Below are positions 5,998 to 14,595 of a stretch of 64,000 nucleotides of DNA, in pieces. The notes below the pieces were generated by a model that did not search any database, was not told the DNA's origin, and was given only the letters and a program-made list of their open reading frames with translations. The position numbers were made by a program, and so were the translations under genes. Each line of letters opens with the position of its first letter. The stretch's first letter is position 1. Source of the DNA: Blastocatellia bacterium (GTDB taxonomy: Bacteria; Acidobacteriota; Blastocatellia; Chloracidobacteriales; Chloracidobacteriaceae); assembly GCA_019695185.1 (NCBI GenBank), contig JAIBAN010000040.1:1-64000 (forward strand). The letters are read 5' to 3'.

Positions 5998-8160
5998 TCA
6001 CTTTCCGGTTTCACGAAACAGTTCCGGCAACCCTTCACCGTTAGCCTGTCGCACTTTGAGATAAATCAGGGCTTGGGCAATATAGGCAATTGGTGCGGTA
6101 AAAATGACCACCACGCTGCTGAGTGCAATGCCAAAAAAGCTGACCAGCAGCCCGATGACTGCATCCGCATTTGGAAAGCCACGGGAAAGCTGGCGCAGGG
6201 AAAGCCAAATCAAGGCAAAATTCAGAATCAGCGCACCCACCCGGATAATGCTGGCGAGGGTAATGTTCTTGCGGTAAAAGGGTTTGAACCGCTGTGTGAG
6301 TTCATGTGAACGGTCGGCAGCGGCTTCCCCTGAGAGTCCTTCCACCAGGAGCGGCAGAAATGGCAGGGTCTGGTATTGTCTGGCCTTTTTGGATGAAAAG
6401 GAAAGTGCCATCATGAGGGCGGTCAGACTATCAAGCACACCTGCGGAATCGGCGTAAACCTGCCGGGCGGCGGGGTCAAACCGGCTCCAGACCAGGGCGA
6501 CAAAAAAGGACCCCAAAGCAATGATACTGGTTGGGAGCCAGTAGTCGGGCAGCACGCGGAGCACTTTCCGCACCAGTCTTCCCAAACCCGAAGCCACCTC
6601 CACGGGGCTTGAGGGAGTTGCCAGCGTCTGCATCACCAGCGGAACAAAGGCCGGCAAGGTAAGATATTTGGCCAGGAAAAAGACAAACCAGATGACACCA
6701 ACCAGCAAAGTATTGAGGAGCAGGCCAAACATGTTGGGGATAACGGTGGTAAGGGAACTTCTGGTTGCCATGGAAAGAAAGGAAATTCCCACCAGAATCT
6801 CCGGAATCAGAAACAGCAGGGAAAGCCGGACAAACGCTCCCGGCTGTGCGTTGTAAACGGAAATAATCCGTTGGAGCAAAGTTGTTTCATCCTCGGCATT
6901 GGCGCGGAATGTTTCGGCAAACGCTGCGGCACTGGCAAAGCGCCGGTTGGGATTCTTTTCCAGCGTCCGGTTGACGACTTCCTCAACTTCGAAAGGCACA
7001 TCAGGTCGGAGTTTGCGCAGCGAAGGGACCAAGTTATGCTGATGATAGCCAATCAGTTGATTGAGATTTCCCTGAAACGGCGGTTTCCCGGCCAACATTT
7101 CATAAACAATCACGCCGAGGCTGTAAATATCCGTGCGATAGTCAACCGGTGCGCCTTGGCATTGTTCGGGAGACATATAAGTTGGCGTTCCCATCACGGT
7201 TCCAAGCCGGGTGAGTTCTCCTCCCTCGGTAAAATCAAGTTGATTTTCATCAGTCCGGACCTTTTCCTGAAGGCAGGTGGTGGCTTCCGTGGCGACGGCG
7301 GGCGGAAACAGGTTGCCGGTCCGGTCCTGGGTGCGGTTTTCCAAAAGCCGATGGGGGGTGACCTCCGGTTCAGCAGAGCCGGAAAGCAACTTGGCAATCC
7401 CAAAATCCAGCACTTTGACATGATAGCCGCCGCGTCCGTCTGGTTCGAGCCAGATATTGTCCGGTTTCAAATCCCGATGGATGATGTTTTGCTCGTGAGC
7501 TTTCTCAATGGCCAGACAGGTTTGCTCCAAAATGTCGGCCACCAGACTGATGGGGAGCTGTTGTTTCTCCGCCAGGAGCTTTTTCAGCGTGGTGCCATCC
7601 AGATATTCCATCACGAGGTAGGCCACCGGCTGCCCATGAAGGGCCGTCAGGCCAAAGTCGGTCACATTGACAACATTCGGGTGGCGGAGCCGTCCGGCGG
7701 CTTCGGCTTCGCGGCGAAACCGTTCGACAAATTCCCGTTGGTGGGCAAATTCCGGCGAAATCACTTTCAGAGCAACCAACCGCTTGGTATGCAAATGGGT
7801 TGCTTGATACACTGCGCCCATTCCACCCCGCCCCAATTGACGGTCAATCCGGTATTTTTCATCCAGCGTTTCGCCTACCAAGTCAAGCAGACCAAAAGGC
7901 CGACCAAAGGCGGCAGGTAGCTGTTTGTCCGGCTGAGGAGCAGCCAGCGCCAATGGCAGGTCTGCTGCAATTTGGTCATGGAGGTGGTGAAAAAAACCGC
8001 TCTCCGGGTGGTCATGTCCGAGCAGCAGGGCGACTTCGCGGCGCAGTTCCTGGTCCCCCGAACAGGCTTCCTCCAGAAACCGTCCACGGGTTTGCGGGGC
8101 ATGGTCAAGGGCCGCGTTAAATACTTCCTGGACTTGGCGATGGCGTTCCTGCGCGTTCAT
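5998..8160 (-). CDS. Membrane Ser/Thr protein kinase (Hanks type)
   Basis: 720 residues. A short N-terminal helical region is followed by a complete kinase domain (about 103-420): glycine loop LGRGGMG, ATP lysine Lys132 (ALKV), catalytic loop HRDLKPDN (Asp229), DFG at 251-253, and MSPEQ in the activation segment. An insert of about 60 residues separates DFG from the activation segment. The last 270 residues contain several hydrophobic membrane spans, with loops too long for a simple anchor. The gene lies about 190 bp downstream of an ECF-like sigma factor on the same strand, a pairing repeatedly seen in Acidobacteriota and Planctomycetes. Substrates are unknown; phosphorylation of the sigma factor or of regulators is an inference. 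Confidence 0.9.
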   Translation of the reverse strand: MNAQERHRQVQEVFNAALDHAPQTRGRFLEEACSGDQELRREVALLLGHDHPESGFFHHLHDQIAADLPLALAAPQPDKQLPAAFGRPFGLLDLVGETLDEKYRIDRQLGRGGMGAVYQATHLHTKRLVALKVISPEFAHQREFVERFRREAEAAGRLRHPNVVNVTDFGLTALHGQPVAYLVMEYLDGTTLKKLLAEKQQLPISLVADILEQTCLAIEKAHEQNIIHRDLKPDNIWLEPDGRGGYHVKVLDFGIAKLLSGSAEPEVTPHRLLENRTQDRTGNLFPPAVATEATTCLQEKVRTDENQLDFTEGGELTRLGTVMGTPTYMSPEQCQGAPVDYRTDIYSLGVIVYEMLAGKPPFQGNLNQLIGYHQHNLVPSLRKLRPDVPFEVEEVVNRTLEKNPNRRFASAAAFAETFRANAEDETTLLQRIISVYNAQPGAFVRLSLLFLIPEILVGISFLSMATRSSLTTVIPNMFGLLLNTLLVGVIWFVFFLAKYLTLPAFVPLVMQTLATPSSPVEVASGLGRLVRKVLRVLPDYWLPTSIIALGSFFVALVWSRFDPAARQVYADSAGVLDSLTALMMALSFSSKKARQYQTLPFLPLLVEGLSGEAAADRSHELTQRFKPFYRKNITLASIIRVGALILNFALIWLSLRQLSRGFPNADAVIGLLVSFFGIALSSVVVIFTAPIAYIAQALIYLKVRQANGEGLPELFRETGK

Positions 8161-8351
8161 AGGGTTTTCTCCGGTACTTGGAAATCGGAACCAGTCCAGA
8201 GGACCGAATCAGAAGTGAAGGCTCGGGGATTTTCATCCAATCCAATCAGGGTGTGCCGTTTCAATGGGGCGCACCCAGCCCGCAGCCCTCAACTCCCGGT
8301 CCTCAAAAAGGCTCTCTATTTCTACAAGTCGGAAAAAGGCCAGCGGATCCA

Positions 8352-8963
8352 TCACGGCGTTTGAGTGGGAGCCAACTGACAACGAATCCAGGCTTTGGCA
8401 TGGCGTTCCTTGCGTTCCACGGTGGCCCGGCTGATACCCACCACTTCGGCAATTTCATCAACCGTCAGGCCGCCAAAAAAATGCAGGTCAATGATGCGGG
8501 CCTGTTCCGGGTCAAGAGTTTCCAGCCGTTGCAGGCATTCACCCAGGGCCAGTGTGTCAACATTTTGCCCCGGAATGGCAATAGTGACGGCTGAAAAAGA
8601 AACCTGCTCCTGCCCACCGCCGTGCATTTCGGCGGCTTGGTAACGCCAGTGGTCTATTAGAATGCGGCGCATTTCACGGGCGGCAATTGCCATAAAATGA
8701 GCCCGGTCCTTCCATTCGACGTTTTTTTCATCCACCAGATTGAGATATGCCTGCTGGACCAGCGCGGTCGCTCCCAAGGTCGGGTCACCGCTTTGTTTTT
8801 GATGGCGAAAGGCAATGTTGCGGGCCATTCGGCGGAGTTCTTCATAAACCAGGGGAATCAGTTGATGAAATGCCGCGACATCATTTTCCTGTCGCCATTG
8901 CAACAGGAGGCGGGTGACCGTACCTGTTCGGAGCGATGAGTGGGGGAGGCTGAAATCCGTCAT
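8352..8963 (-). CDS. ECF-like RNA polymerase sigma factor (TIGR02999-type)
   Basis: About 203 residues. Region 2 is seen in LVYEELRRMARN and HFMAIAAREMRRILIDHWR, and region 4 in the helix-turn-helix LTVDEIAEVVGISRATVERKERHAKAW near the C-terminus. The internal block GATALVQQAYLNLVDE is characteristic of the ECF-like family common in Acidobacteriota and Planctomycetes. It directs core polymerase to a dedicated promoter set, which cannot be named here. ATG 8963 is used; the frame continues 12 codons upstream but without a ribosome site. Regulation is probably through the adjacent Ser/Thr kinase instead of a classical anti-sigma factor, since none is encoded nearby. Confidence 0.88.
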   Translation of the reverse strand: MTDFSLPHSSLRTGTVTRLLLQWRQENDVAAFHQLIPLVYEELRRMARNIAFRHQKQSGDPTLGATALVQQAYLNLVDEKNVEWKDRAHFMAIAAREMRRILIDHWRYQAAEMHGGGQEQVSFSAVTIAIPGQNVDTLALGECLQRLETLDPEQARIIDLHFFGGLTVDEIAEVVGISRATVERKERHAKAWIRCQLAPTQTP

Positions 8964-9007
8964 GGCATTGTCTCTTTCCCGACAACGACCAAAGCACAAC
9001 CGGGGGC

Positions 9008-9478
9008 TCAGGCGTTTCTGATCAGAAACGTCAGGTTCCGCAACTGGTCCAGGCTTTCCTGCAATTCGCTGAGAAACACCTGGTCCGGAACGGTTTCCTG
9101 TTCCCGTTCGTCCAGGAGTATTTTGAGCAACAGCGCGGTTCCTTCGACAGCCTCGTAAAATTCCTCAAACAGCGGGGCGACGGAATCCGAATCAGCGTAA
9201 ATCCATTTTTGTTGCCAATGCTCACCGACAAATTCAAGAGTCAAACGTTGAATCATATCGTCGGAATAGCGGGCTGAACGCACAACCGCAGAGGATTCGA
9301 AACTGTTGTCAGCCATTTTGAAGAGCAGCAGTTCCCCGACCGGAACCGGATGGCGGGTCATGACGGAAACCCCATTGCGGGCAACCATATCTGTGACGGT
9401 GTGTTCCTCAACCATGTTACAAGCTTCAGCGTCGTACCGTTCAAGGATGACATCCATGACCTGAGCAAGTCGTTTCAT
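9008..9478 (-). CDS. PilZ-like domain protein, unknown function
   Basis: About 156 residues. The N-terminal half contains a beta-rich stretch (VSVMTRHPVPVGELLLF, then VVRSARYSDD and LTLEFVG) that resembles a PilZ-like barrel, but the c-di-GMP arginine motif RxxxR and DxSxxG are not seen. The C-terminal half is helical and acidic with leucine-rich heptads. ATG 9478 is chosen; a TTG at 9529 is an alternative adding 17 residues. It ends 45 bp before the sigma factor start on the same strand and may be cotranscribed. A diverged PilZ-fold regulator is the best guess; confidence in the fold is low, confidence that it is a gene is good. Confidence 0.6.
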   Translation of the reverse strand: MKRLAQVMDVILERYDAEACNMVEEHTVTDMVARNGVSVMTRHPVPVGELLLFKMADNSFESSAVVRSARYSDDMIQRLTLEFVGEHWQQKWIYADSDSVAPLFEEFYEAVEGTALLLKILLDEREQETVPDQVFLSELQESLDQLRNLTFLIRNA

Positions 9479-9699
9479 AGAACCTGTAAATACCTTTCCA
9501 AGTTGGTTTTTGGTGGGTGGATTGGACAAATGAGGTGGAAATTTCGACCAGGAGTTTGCCGTAAAACCTCCCCATTTTAATACAGTGCTTGGGAAATACC
9601 ATCGAAATGAAAGATTCCGGTTGCTTTTCTTCGCGGTGACAGCCGTGTATAAAGACTGTGACGAGCCAAGGTTTTGACAACTGAAAAAGGAAAACAGCT

Positions 9700-10626
9700 A
9701 TGAAAATTCTAGTTACCGGCGGTGCGGGGTTCATCGGCTCGCATCTGGTTGATGCTTTTGTGGCCGCCGGCCATGAGGTTTTTGTGGTGGACAATCTCTC
9801 CACCGGATTTCGTGCCAACATCAACCCGTCCGCGACTTTTATCGAAGCCGATATCCGGGACGACCGCATCAAAGAGGTTGTGGCCGAGGTGGCTCCCGAT
9901 GTCATCAGCCATCAAGCTGCCCAGATTGATGTGCGGATTTCGGTCAACAACCCATGCCTGGATGCCCAAATCAACATTGTAGGCTCCCTCAACCTGCTTG
10001 AAGCCGCCCGTGAGGCTGGAGTCAAACGGGTCATGTTTGCCTCAACCGGAGGCGCGATTTACGGCGAACAGGATTATTTTCCGGCAGACGAAGCCCATCC
10101 GACCCGCCCGCTGTCGCCTTATGGCATTGCCAAACTGGCGGTTGAAAAATACCTGGATTATTACCGCTGGGTTTATGGGGTGCAGACATCGGTGCTGCGT
10201 TATGCCAATGTCTATGGCCCCCGACAGAATCCGCATGGTGAAGCCGGTGTGGTGGCCATTTTTTGCGAGCGGATGTGTGCCGGAACTCCTCTGGTTATCA
10301 ACGGTGACGGCGAGCAGACCCGCGATTATGTTTATGTGGGGGATGTGGTGCGGGCGAACCTGACTGCACTGGCTGACGCGGAAAGCGATGTTTATAACGT
10401 CGGCACCGCCATTGAAACCAACGTCAACCAAATCTTTCACCATCTGCGCGAAGCCGCCGGACTTGACCTGGAAGAAAACCACGGACCGGCCAAGCTGGGC
10501 GAACAACGCCGGAGTGTCATCACCGCCCGCCGTCTGGCCGAAAAATTCAACTGGCAACCGGAAACCGACTTGGCCACCGGTCTGCGCCACACCTTTGAGT
10601 TTTTCCGGCAGAAAATTGAGAATTGA
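9700..10626 (+). CDS. NAD-dependent UDP-sugar epimerase (GalE-like)
   Basis: 308 residues of the extended short-chain dehydrogenase family. Cofactor loop TGGAGFIG at the N-terminus, then VVDNLSTG, a catalytic SPYGIAKLAVEKYL (YxxxK), and the sugar-nucleotide region YGPRQNPHGEAGVVAIF. This combination is typical of UDP-glucose/UDP-GlcNAc 4-epimerases, supplying sugars for surface polysaccharide. GalE, WbpP-like or dehydratase relatives cannot be separated by eye. AAGGAAAAC lies upstream of the ATG. The C-terminus (residues QKIEN) and the TGA stop are read from the first units of a GAATTGA array, so the original end has been replaced or shortened. Confidence 0.9.
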   Translation: MKILVTGGAGFIGSHLVDAFVAAGHEVFVVDNLSTGFRANINPSATFIEADIRDDRIKEVVAEVAPDVISHQAAQIDVRISVNNPCLDAQINIVGSLNLLEAAREAGVKRVMFASTGGAIYGEQDYFPADEAHPTRPLSPYGIAKLAVEKYLDYYRWVYGVQTSVLRYANVYGPRQNPHGEAGVVAIFCERMCAGTPLVINGDGEQTRDYVYVGDVVRANLTALADAESDVYNVGTAIETNVNQIFHHLREAAGLDLEENHGPAKLGEQRRSVITARRLAEKFNWQPETDLATGLRHTFEFFRQKIEN

Positions 10627-10847
10627 GAATTGAGAATTGAGAATTGAGAATTGAAATCCTGTTTGAGAAAAGATTGTGTCCGAAAACAAACTGTGCTGAA
10701 AGAGATGAGGGGCAAAATCCTCAATCCTCAATGGCGTTGTTGCACAATTAACTGCCGATTTTTGAGCAAGTTGCATGGGTAAAAAGCTCGAAAACAAGCA
10801 AGAAAACCTTCAGCAATTCTCAATTCTCAATTCTCAATTCTCAATTC
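10613..10847. repeat. Inverted GAATTGA heptamer pair between convergent genes
   Basis: Left arm: a decayed unit plus five exact GAATTGA (10620-10654). Right arm: nearly five TCAATTC units (10814-10847). Spacer about 160 bp with no gene. The stop codons of both converging genes lie inside the arms. Confidence 0.93.
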
Positions 10848-13800
10848 AAAAGCTCACTTTCAACCCAAATTGAATCACCCGTGGGTCACCTGCCGAGGTA
10901 ATGGACCCAAATCCCGGCGTTCCCAGCACCACATTGGGAGCACCCAAGGGCGGAGTGTTGGTCAGGTTGAAAACTTCCGTCCGAAATTCCGCCTGCACCT
11001 GTCCGGTGATGGCAGTTCGTTTGATGAGGCTCATGTCCAGGTTGCGGAAATTCGGTCCCCGAACCGGGTTCCGTGAACTGGTTCCCAGCATAAATTGCGG
11101 AGTCGGGGCAAACGCCGCCGTGTTGAAAAACCGGGCGACAGTTTGCTGGTTGCCAGGCAAATCCACTTTTCCCAGCCGCAGCGGGCGCTGAATGCCAAAA
11201 CCCGCAAAGGCGTTCTGATTGGTGGCCTGGGTGACTGCCAGCGGAAGTCCGGATTGGGCGGTGGCAATGACCCCAAACTGCCAGCCTTGCGCCAGTTTTC
11301 CGGTCCAGCCCCGTGGGTTCCAGCGGTGGCCATTTCCCACCGGGATTTCCCAGGTAAAGCTGGTAACGAAGTTGTTGGGAATGTCTCCGCTGGAAACATC
11401 CCGCTCCAGCTTGCGGTTCAAGCTGTCAGCCACTGGTGCATTGGTCACCGGACCCGTCAAAATCGCCGCATCAAAAACCGAGGATGCTTCATCAATCAGT
11501 TTCGACCTCGTGTAGCTGACCAGCCACGCCACACCGTGGGAAAGCCTTTTTTCCACTTTTACCAACAGCGCATGGTAGTTGGAATTTCCGACATTGTTCC
11601 GGTACAGGCTGACGGTGGTGAAACGGGGAAACGGTTTGAGCAATTGCGCTCGTGAAATGGTCGTGTCACCCAGAGAGGAAGCGCGGGGAATTTGTCCGAA
11701 AAACGGATTGGGAACCCGCTGAAGCAACGCCGAGCCAAGTTTAAGCTGTTCCACAGTCAGTTGATTCAGATTGGTATCGGGAATTCCCAGATGGGTGATT
11801 TTTGAACCGACATAGGCCACTTCGACAACCAATCCGCTGAAAATTTCCCGTTGCAATGTCAGGTTCCATTGCTGAACTGAACCGGACCCCAGATTGCGCT
11901 CAACTCCAAAAACGCCTTGTCCAAGCCCTGCATCCGGTGTCAGGGCCAGCGGCGTGACCGTTGGTCCCTGAGCCAGCACGAAGGCTGGGCGGAGGTTATC
12001 GAGTGAACGCTCGGCAACCGTTTGGATAAAAGGGAATTGTGGAATGGTAAACGGCGTGGTGATGCCGCTCTGCTCAATCCAGGTCATGCCATACCCGGCC
12101 CGCACGGCGGTTTTTTCACCAATCCGGTAGGCAAGACCCAGCCGGGGAGCAAAATTCAGTTTTTCCAGGCTCCGGGCTGTTTCAGGAAATCCGTTGCGGC
12201 CCAGATAATCCAATTGCTGGGTCTGAAAGTTAAAAATGGCCCCCTGGTTGTCGGCTTCGGTCGAAGGGAAATTGAGGGTGTAACGCAACCCGGCATTCAC
12301 TGTCAGATTGTTGTGTACCCGCCAGTCATCCTGGAGGAACAGTTCCGCCAGATGCGCCCGTGGGCGGAGCTTTTTCGGCTGCACGTCAATCGAAAAGGTC
12401 TGAACCTGTCCGAGCAGAAAACTGGCCAGGGAAACCCCGGTTCCACTCACGCCGGGAAGGTCCGTAAACAGACTGCTGAACCGGAACTGCCCGGTCGGAG
12501 CCGGTGGTTGCAGCACATCCAGCCGCGCCCAGCGGAGGTCGCCTCCGAATTTGAGTGAATGGCTGCCCAAGAGCAGAGAAAACGTATCGGCCACCTGCGT
12601 GACATCGGTCCGAAAGATGGAATCAGTGTTGGTGGGCGGCCCCAGTTGCTGGAATCCGTCAATGACAAAGGTCGGCAGTTCGTTTTGAAAGGCTCCGTTG
12701 GCCGGAATTCCCGGCAAGTTCAGACTTTGCGAAGGCGGCATGGACAACAGTAATGCCTTCCGTTCAATTGAACGGCGGGTATAGCCCACCCGGAGTTCGT
12801 TGACCATGTGCGGGGAAAAGGTCTGCACATAGCCGGAGGCAAAGGACTGCCCCACCGTGGTCGTCGGTCCAGGCACCCCGCTGGCAATCTGGCCGCTGCC
12901 ATCCGGGAGCGGTGTCACTGGGCGGGAATTATCCCTGGCGCAGGAATAGCGGCCAAAAATCTGCGCCCCGGCGGAAAGCTGGTAGTCCAGGCGGACATCA
13001 AACTGGTTCTGGTTGGTTGATTCGTTCCCAATCCGGCGGAAATTGTTGGCCGTGCCGGGCGAGTTAGGCAGGGGATACCGTTGGAGCAACGCCACCGCCA
13101 CCGGGTCCAGCCGGGAAAGCGGAATCCGGTTGCCCGGAAACGGGTCGCGGGTGAAGCCTCCGCCGTTCTTGGCGCGGGTGGTGGCCGGGTCAAAGACAGA
13201 AACCGGATTGCTTCCGATGTTTTCGGTAAAGATGCCTTGTCGTTGGAGCGCCGTCGGTACGGTTGAAACCAGAACCCGGCCAAGCAACTGGCGGGTGCCC
13301 TGATAATCGGCGAAAAAATGGATTTTGCCTTTGCGGATAGGGCCACCCAAGACAAATCCGAACTGGTTGCGCCGAAAAACCGGCTTGCGACTGGTCGAAT
13401 TGGCAAACAGGTTGCGGGCATTCAGGGCTTCGTTGCGCAAAAACTCGAAAACGGTTCCGTGAAAGGCATCCGTTCCGGAGCGGGTCGTCAGATTGACCAC
13501 GCCGCCGTTAAACCGACCGAACTCGGCGGAAGGGCTGTTGGACTCGATTTTGAATTCCTGAATGGCATCCACCACCGGAAAAAAAGCCACCTGACCCGGT
13601 TCCGGCTGCAAGACCGAAATTCCGTCAAAAAGATATTCGTTGGTGCGGGGGCGTCCGCCGTTGATGCGGGGGAAGGCGGAACCGGGAGGCAGCGCCACCC
13701 CCGGAACCAGACCTGCCAGCGAAATGAACGTCCGTCCATTGAGTGGCAGGTCGGTAATGGTCTGCTGATTGATGACCTGCCCGACACTGCCGCTTTCACT

Positions 13801-14199
13801 GCGGAGGAGCGGGGCATCGGCTTTGACGGTGACAATTTCTTCGAGTGGTCCGGGTTCGAGCGCAACATCCAGCCGGATTCGTTCGCCTGTGCGGAGCTGC
13901 ACGCCTTCACGAGCCGACCTTTTCCAGCCCTGTGCTTCAACCGTGACAGTGTAGCGTCCCGGTTTGAGGTCGGTACAGACGTAAATCCCAGCCCGGTTGG
14001 CCTGACTTTGGCAGCGGCGCTGGGTCTGGATTTCGGTCAGGACGACGCTGGCATTGGGAACCGGCTGGCCAGCTTGGTCGGTCACGGTGCCGGTGGCTTC
14101 GCATTTGCCCACCTGTGCCCGGAGCGGCTGGGAAATCAAAGGAAACAGGGGCAATCCGCTCAATCCAAACAAAAAAAAGAAACAGAAGATTCGGAGCAT
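10846..14199 (-). CDS. TonB-dependent outer-membrane receptor, Oar/CarboxypepD-reg type
   Basis: 1117 residues. Signal peptide (1 to about 29, ending RAQ), a carboxypeptidase-regulatory-like Ig domain (about 34-120, ATGTVTDQAGQPVPNASVVL), a plug domain (TITDLPLNGRTF), then a long beta-barrel with many alternating strands. The last residue is Phe (KVSF), the usual barrel-end signal. No clear TonB box was identified. Such receptors take up large oligosaccharides or peptides across the outer membrane with TonB energy; the ligand is unknown. The ATG at 14199 starts at the signal peptide; the frame runs 49 codons further upstream through a palindromic repeat element, which I exclude. No ribosome site is visible. 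The TGA stop lies in the last unit of a heptamer arm. Confidence 0.92.
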   Translation of the reverse strand: MLRIFCFFFLFGLSGLPLFPLISQPLRAQVGKCEATGTVTDQAGQPVPNASVVLTEIQTQRRCQSQANRAGIYVCTDLKPGRYTVTVEAQGWKRSAREGVQLRTGERIRLDVALEPGPLEEIVTVKADAPLLRSESGSVGQVINQQTITDLPLNGRTFISLAGLVPGVALPPGSAFPRINGGRPRTNEYLFDGISVLQPEPGQVAFFPVVDAIQEFKIESNSPSAEFGRFNGGVVNLTTRSGTDAFHGTVFEFLRNEALNARNLFANSTSRKPVFRRNQFGFVLGGPIRKGKIHFFADYQGTRQLLGRVLVSTVPTALQRQGIFTENIGSNPVSVFDPATTRAKNGGGFTRDPFPGNRIPLSRLDPVAVALLQRYPLPNSPGTANNFRRIGNESTNQNQFDVRLDYQLSAGAQIFGRYSCARDNSRPVTPLPDGSGQIASGVPGPTTTVGQSFASGYVQTFSPHMVNELRVGYTRRSIERKALLLSMPPSQSLNLPGIPANGAFQNELPTFVIDGFQQLGPPTNTDSIFRTDVTQVADTFSLLLGSHSLKFGGDLRWARLDVLQPPAPTGQFRFSSLFTDLPGVSGTGVSLASFLLGQVQTFSIDVQPKKLRPRAHLAELFLQDDWRVHNNLTVNAGLRYTLNFPSTEADNQGAIFNFQTQQLDYLGRNGFPETARSLEKLNFAPRLGLAYRIGEKTAVRAGYGMTWIEQSGITTPFTIPQFPFIQTVAERSLDNLRPAFVLAQGPTVTPLALTPDAGLGQGVFGVERNLGSGSVQQWNLTLQREIFSGLVVEVAYVGSKITHLGIPDTNLNQLTVEQLKLGSALLQRVPNPFFGQIPRASSLGDTTISRAQLLKPFPRFTTVSLYRNNVGNSNYHALLVKVEKRLSHGVAWLVSYTRSKLIDEASSVFDAAILTGPVTNAPVADSLNRKLERDVSSGDIPNNFVTSFTWEIPVGNGHRWNPRGWTGKLAQGWQFGVIATAQSGLPLAVTQATNQNAFAGFGIQRPLRLGKVDLPGNQQTVARFFNTAAFAPTPQFMLGTSSRNPVRGPNFRNLDMSLIKRTAITGQVQAEFRTEVFNLTNTPPLGAPNVVLGTPGFGSITSAGDPRVIQFGLKVSF

Positions 14200-14595
14200 G
14201 GGTGCTACCGTATCATCCTGATTCCTGTTTTTGAAAATGGAATTTCCAAGCCCTGAAAGGGCGAAATATGATAGCCAGGGTGTGGAGCGCAGCGAAACCC
14301 CTGGAATGGAACGTCCCCAACCATTCTGCGCCCTGAAGGGGCGCATTCGGATTCACAAATGAAATGTGGCTAAACAGATTGTGCGAATGGAATGCGCTCC
14401 TGCCGGAGCGCGGGAATTATCCGACACTGGGCTCCAGGGGTTTCGCTCTGCTCCACACTCTGGCTACCAGATTACGCCCCTTCAGGGCTGGGAAATCCGG
14501 AGAAATTTGAGTTTGGAACCGCTCTCGCGCTATAGTGTGCGGCTTCTCTGTTGCGAGCAAAATCCAGAATTGTTTCTAAGGGAGTCAAACCAGCC
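14200..14595. repeat. Large imperfect palindromic element between receptor gene and miaB
   Basis: A segment at 14249-14305 (containing GCCCTGAAAGGGCG and a GGAGCGCAGCGAAACCCC core) recurs as an imperfect reverse complement at 14431-14489. Between them are a third GCCCTGAAGGGGC copy (14328-14344) and a GCGCTCC/GGAGCGC hairpin (14394-14411). No gene is seen. This is the same two-arm design as the heptamer elements but with a long unit. Confidence 0.85.

Noticed and set aside
6871-7920. 349-residue open frame on the plus strand
   Set aside because: Antisense to the Ser/Thr kinase domain; composition is that of a shadow frame and no domain can be seen.
10042-10797. 251-residue minus-strand frame over the epimerase
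   Set aside because: Antisense shadow of the epimerase extended through array translation (QFSILNS repeats).
13318-14256. 312-residue open frame on the plus strand
   Set aside because: Antisense to the N-terminal part of the TonB-dependent receptor and running into the repeat element; no protein features.
10846-14346. Longer receptor start at 14346
   Set aside because: The additional 49 codons are palindromic repeat sequence; the signal peptide begins at 14199.
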